DNA from: UBA1858 sp965658595
GTDB lineage: Bacteria; Pseudomonadota; Gammaproteobacteria; UBA4575
Direction of reading: 5' to 3'
DNA length: 15,992 nucleotides
Assembly (NCBI GenBank): GCA_965658595.1
Contig: CBFHSW010000117.1
Location: 1 to 15,992, forward strand
The translations under genes were made by a program, and so were the position numbers. The notes under the pieces were generated by a model, which saw only the letters and a list, made by a program, of their open reading frames with translations, was not told the DNA's origin and did no database searches. Of this stretch, positions 14,312 to 15,992 are shown piece by piece (position 1 is the first letter of the stretch; the number at the start of each line of letters is the position of its first letter).

Positions 14312-15028
14312 ATGAATGAGCAAAAAACAGATCAGGTTATCATCAGCCAAACGGTAGCTATTCTGATTGATGGCAACAATATCGAACGCAGTATTCATGA
14401 TCAAACCAATGATCCTAATACTATGCTTAACTTTGACCGTCTGATTCCTAAATTACTGGGTAATCGTGGTCTTAATCGCCTGATCTATTTTCGTGAAGGC
14501 AAACAGATCTCACAGAAACTGCGTGATCGATTACATGAGTTTTTTCATGGATCAGTCCGCCCATGTCACAAATCTGCCGACATACCTTTGTCCATCAATG
14601 CCATGCAATTAGCCAGCAAAGTCGACACTATCGTAATTATGTCAGGCGATTCCGATTACATTGAGCTGGTGCGCCATCTAAAATCAGAGGGTGTACGAGT
14701 GGAAATAGCCTCAGTGGATGCCACTACAGCTAATGTCATTAAAGAGGAGAGCGATCATCATTATAGAATCAATGAGGAAGATTGGTTCACATATGCACCT
14801 AAGCAAAATAACAAAAATGGCAAACGTCGTCAGACAAAGAGAGCAAACACTGATAAGCCCACGAATGAGAATTCTGCAGATGTAGTTGAGGTCGCATCTG
14901 GTGATGAAAAGCAACCTAGCTCTAATGAGTCAGACATACTCATAACGGTGAAGGAATCTAACAAGAAATACGAGCCTGAGTATCCTCAGTCTCAATACAT
15001 TGCCAATAACAATGGATCTAGCACCTAG
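14312..15028 (+). CDS. NYN domain (PIN-like) putative ribonuclease, LabA/DUF88 type
   Basis: The NYN domain is a PIN-like RNase fold that binds Mg2+ with acidic residues. Residues about 12-155 carry them: Asp20 in AILIDGNNIE, Asp90 in KSADIPLSINAM, and Asp113 and Asp115 in MSGDSDY, followed by the HLKSEGVRVEIASV helix-strand that ends the domain. The remaining 80 residues are charged, repeat-poor and likely disordered (KRRQTKR basic patch, then acidic and polar sequence), suggesting an RNA-binding or partner-binding tail. No signal peptide is present. The ATG is preceded by AAGGGA. It is a single gene; its substrate is not known, though related proteins act on RNA. The only nearby RNA-modification gene is tcdA, separated by a terminator, so a link is unsupported. 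Confidence 0.9.
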   Translation: MNEQKTDQVIISQTVAILIDGNNIERSIHDQTNDPNTMLNFDRLIPKLLGNRGLNRLIYFREGKQISQKLRDRLHEFFHGSVRPCHKSADIPLSINAMQLASKVDTIVIMSGDSDYIELVRHLKSEGVRVEIASVDATTANVIKEESDHHYRINEEDWFTYAPKQNNKNGKRRQTKRANTDKPTNENSADVVEVASGDEKQPSSNESDILITVKESNKKYEPEYPQSQYIANNNGSST

Positions 15029-15059
15029 ATACACTGCTGCCAGTTCATCGACCGCCTAA

Positions 15060-15135
15060 GGTGACCAAGTTGACTAGGGTTAAAACCCTAGGCGATCATT
15101 TCATACTAGTTGAGAGTTCAACTCTCAGCGTCACC
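15060..15135. repeat. Nested double hairpin at convergent gene ends
   Basis: GGTGAC (15060-15065) and GTCACC (15130-15135) enclose two perfect palindromes: CTAGGGTT-AA-AACCCTAG (15074-15091) and TGAGAGTT-C-AACTCTCA (15111-15127). The second covers the stop codon of the minus-strand gene. Without a T-run it is not a standard intrinsic terminator, but it lies where both transcripts end. Confidence 0.55.
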
Positions 15136-15507
15136 CTGCCATAGCATTTCATAGCCTATTTCATAGGTCTCCTGGGCGAAATGAACTAAGCCATCAAATT
15201 TCTCTTTAAACACCCCATCAGCATGGGATTTTTCATGTTGTTCAAATGATTTCCAATAAGTGACGATGGCAATGTGATCATCAGTTTTATCTTTTGAACT
15301 GACTGTGCCCTCATCCGAGATAAAACCACTGAACTTGTATACTTGGCCACCGATGAAGCCACCTTTATCATCACCATAAGTATTTTTAACCACGTTACAC
15401 ATTTCACCTAAACTCATTTCGACATCTTCGACGCCGACACCGGGTTTCAATTTAACAACGTTGTACAACATGACACATCCAAAAGGTACTGCTAATGGTT
15501 CAAACAT
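15118..15507 (-). CDS. Hypothetical protein, possible dimeric alpha/beta-barrel (ABM-like)
   Basis: This 129-residue protein begins MFEPLAVPFGCVMLYNVVKLKPGV. A strand followed by a helix (MLYNVVKLKPGVGVEDVEMSL), then strands and a second helix ending in HIAIVTYWKSFEQHEKSH, recall the ferredoxin-like dimeric alpha/beta-barrel of antibiotic-biosynthesis monooxygenase (ABM) proteins. I cannot confirm that family, and no cofactor-binding motif is visible. The start at 15507 is well supported: AAGGAGG (minus strand, 15512-15518) precedes it by 4 bases, a perfect ribosome-binding sequence and the best in the window, suggesting high expression. Two cysteines (11 and about 37) are not paired. No signal peptide is seen. 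Its stop lies inside a hairpin shared with the end of the NYN gene region. It diverges from the glutaredoxin-like gene across 140 bases. Confidence 0.75.
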   Translation of the reverse strand: MFEPLAVPFGCVMLYNVVKLKPGVGVEDVEMSLGEMCNVVKNTYGDDKGGFIGGQVYKFSGFISDEGTVSSKDKTDDHIAIVTYWKSFEQHEKSHADGVFKEKFDGLVHFAQETYEIGYEMLWQGDAES

Positions 15508-15647
15508 ACTGCCTCCTTAATACTTACTTTAAATATTCGCACTGAGCTTTTTTAGCTATCGTTATGATGAGCCGTCACACGATGTTAATATAGCATGGCA
15601 TATCAAGCCCATAGAAATTAAAAAAACACCCGCTTGGACTCTCCGTC

Positions 15648-15992
15648 ATGAGACAAAAAATACTCATTCCCACGCTTTTTATAGGTTTCTTACTGAGCAT
15701 AAGCTATCAAGCACTAAACGCTTATTTCACATCATCAGACCAGCAGCATGTACTCATATATACCACACAAGACTGCCCATACTGTCATACGTTACGTGAA
15801 ATGTTAGAAGACTACCAAGTTAGTTATCAAGATGTCGATGTGGAAAATACCATTCGAGGTCAATTAGCTTATCTAATACTAAACCAGCCGGGAGTACCGA
15901 TCAGCATCATTAATGAACAAATAATTTATGGCTATGATGGCAAAGTCTTGACGGATGCGCTGGTGGATGCGGGATACACCATCGCACTCAAG
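15648..15992 (+). CDS. Membrane-anchored glutaredoxin-like protein (partial, C-terminus outside window)
   Basis: The frame from ATG 15648 is open to the window edge (115 codons). A hydrophobic N-terminus, ILIPTLFIGFLLSISYQAL (5-23), after RQK, looks like an uncleaved signal anchor or signal peptide. A glutaredoxin domain follows: VLIYTTQDCPYCHTLREML with the redox CPYC (43-46), a VDVEN strand, GVPISIINEQIIYGYDG with the cis-proline GVP, and a final helix. The domain would therefore face the periplasm, unlike usual cytosolic glutaredoxins, so it is unlikely to use glutathione and glutathione reductase in the usual way. No strong ribosome-binding sequence is seen. It is not clear whether residues follow beyond the edge, since the domain is nearly complete. 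A role in periplasmic thiol handling is inferred. Confidence 0.82.
   Translation, partial: MRQKILIPTLFIGFLLSISYQALNAYFTSSDQQHVLIYTTQDCPYCHTLREMLEDYQVSYQDVDVENTIRGQLAYLILNQPGVPISIINEQIIYGYDGKVLTDALVDAGYTIALK

Overview
The window reads as chromosomal DNA from a gammaproteobacterium of fairly low GC (about 40% by eye). GreB, PdxH, TcdA, MsrA, a YjjV-like TatD hydrolase and oligopeptidase B all resemble gammaproteobacterial versions, but I cannot name a genus. Genes are densely packed. I see no rRNA, tRNA, CRISPR array, insertion sequence or phage gene.

Layout. 1-863 (-): start of a protein of uncertain function, cut by the window edge. 1011-1775 (-): greB and a small unknown gene. 1849-2853: an unknown gene (+) converging on a TrmB-like methyltransferase (-) in which two conserved aspartates are asparagines. 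2887-4986 (+): oligopeptidase B. 5194-5409 (+): small unknown protein with a CxxC. 5489-6562 (-): pdxH preceded by a DCC-family (DUF393) thiol protein. 6743-11643 (+): a tightly coupled six-gene lipid-modification operon. 11688-13163 (-): msrA and a TatD-family hydrolase. 13222-14025 (+): tcdA. 14312-15028 (+): NYN-domain putative ribonuclease behind a structured leader. 15118-15507 (-): possible antibiotic-biosynthesis-monooxygenase-like protein. 15648-end (+): membrane-anchored glutaredoxin-like protein, cut by the edge.

The centre of interest is 6743-11643: DUF3429 membrane protein, SnoaL/NTF2-like protein, short-chain dehydrogenase, FAD-dependent oxidoreductase, DUF1365 protein and a Cfa-family methyltransferase. 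Its genes overlap or nearly abut. Similar sets in other proteobacteria are tied to the ECF sigma/ChrR singlet-oxygen response and to modified (methylated, furan) fatty acids; that link is from general knowledge, not from this sequence. Here the Cfa-family protein has Ser and Gln where E. coli Cfa has its bicarbonate ligands Cys139 and His266, which suggests methylation of an unsaturated chain rather than cyclopropanation. The FAD enzyme, SDR and DUF1365 protein would then act on that product. No ECF sigma or ChrR gene lies in the window. The neighbouring DCC thiol protein (divergent) and MsrA (convergent) fit an oxidative-stress theme.

Several intergenic regions carry clear dyad or direct repeats: the divergent promoter region before the lipid operon, the tatD/tcdA gap, the leader of the NYN gene, and the 15060-15135 junction.
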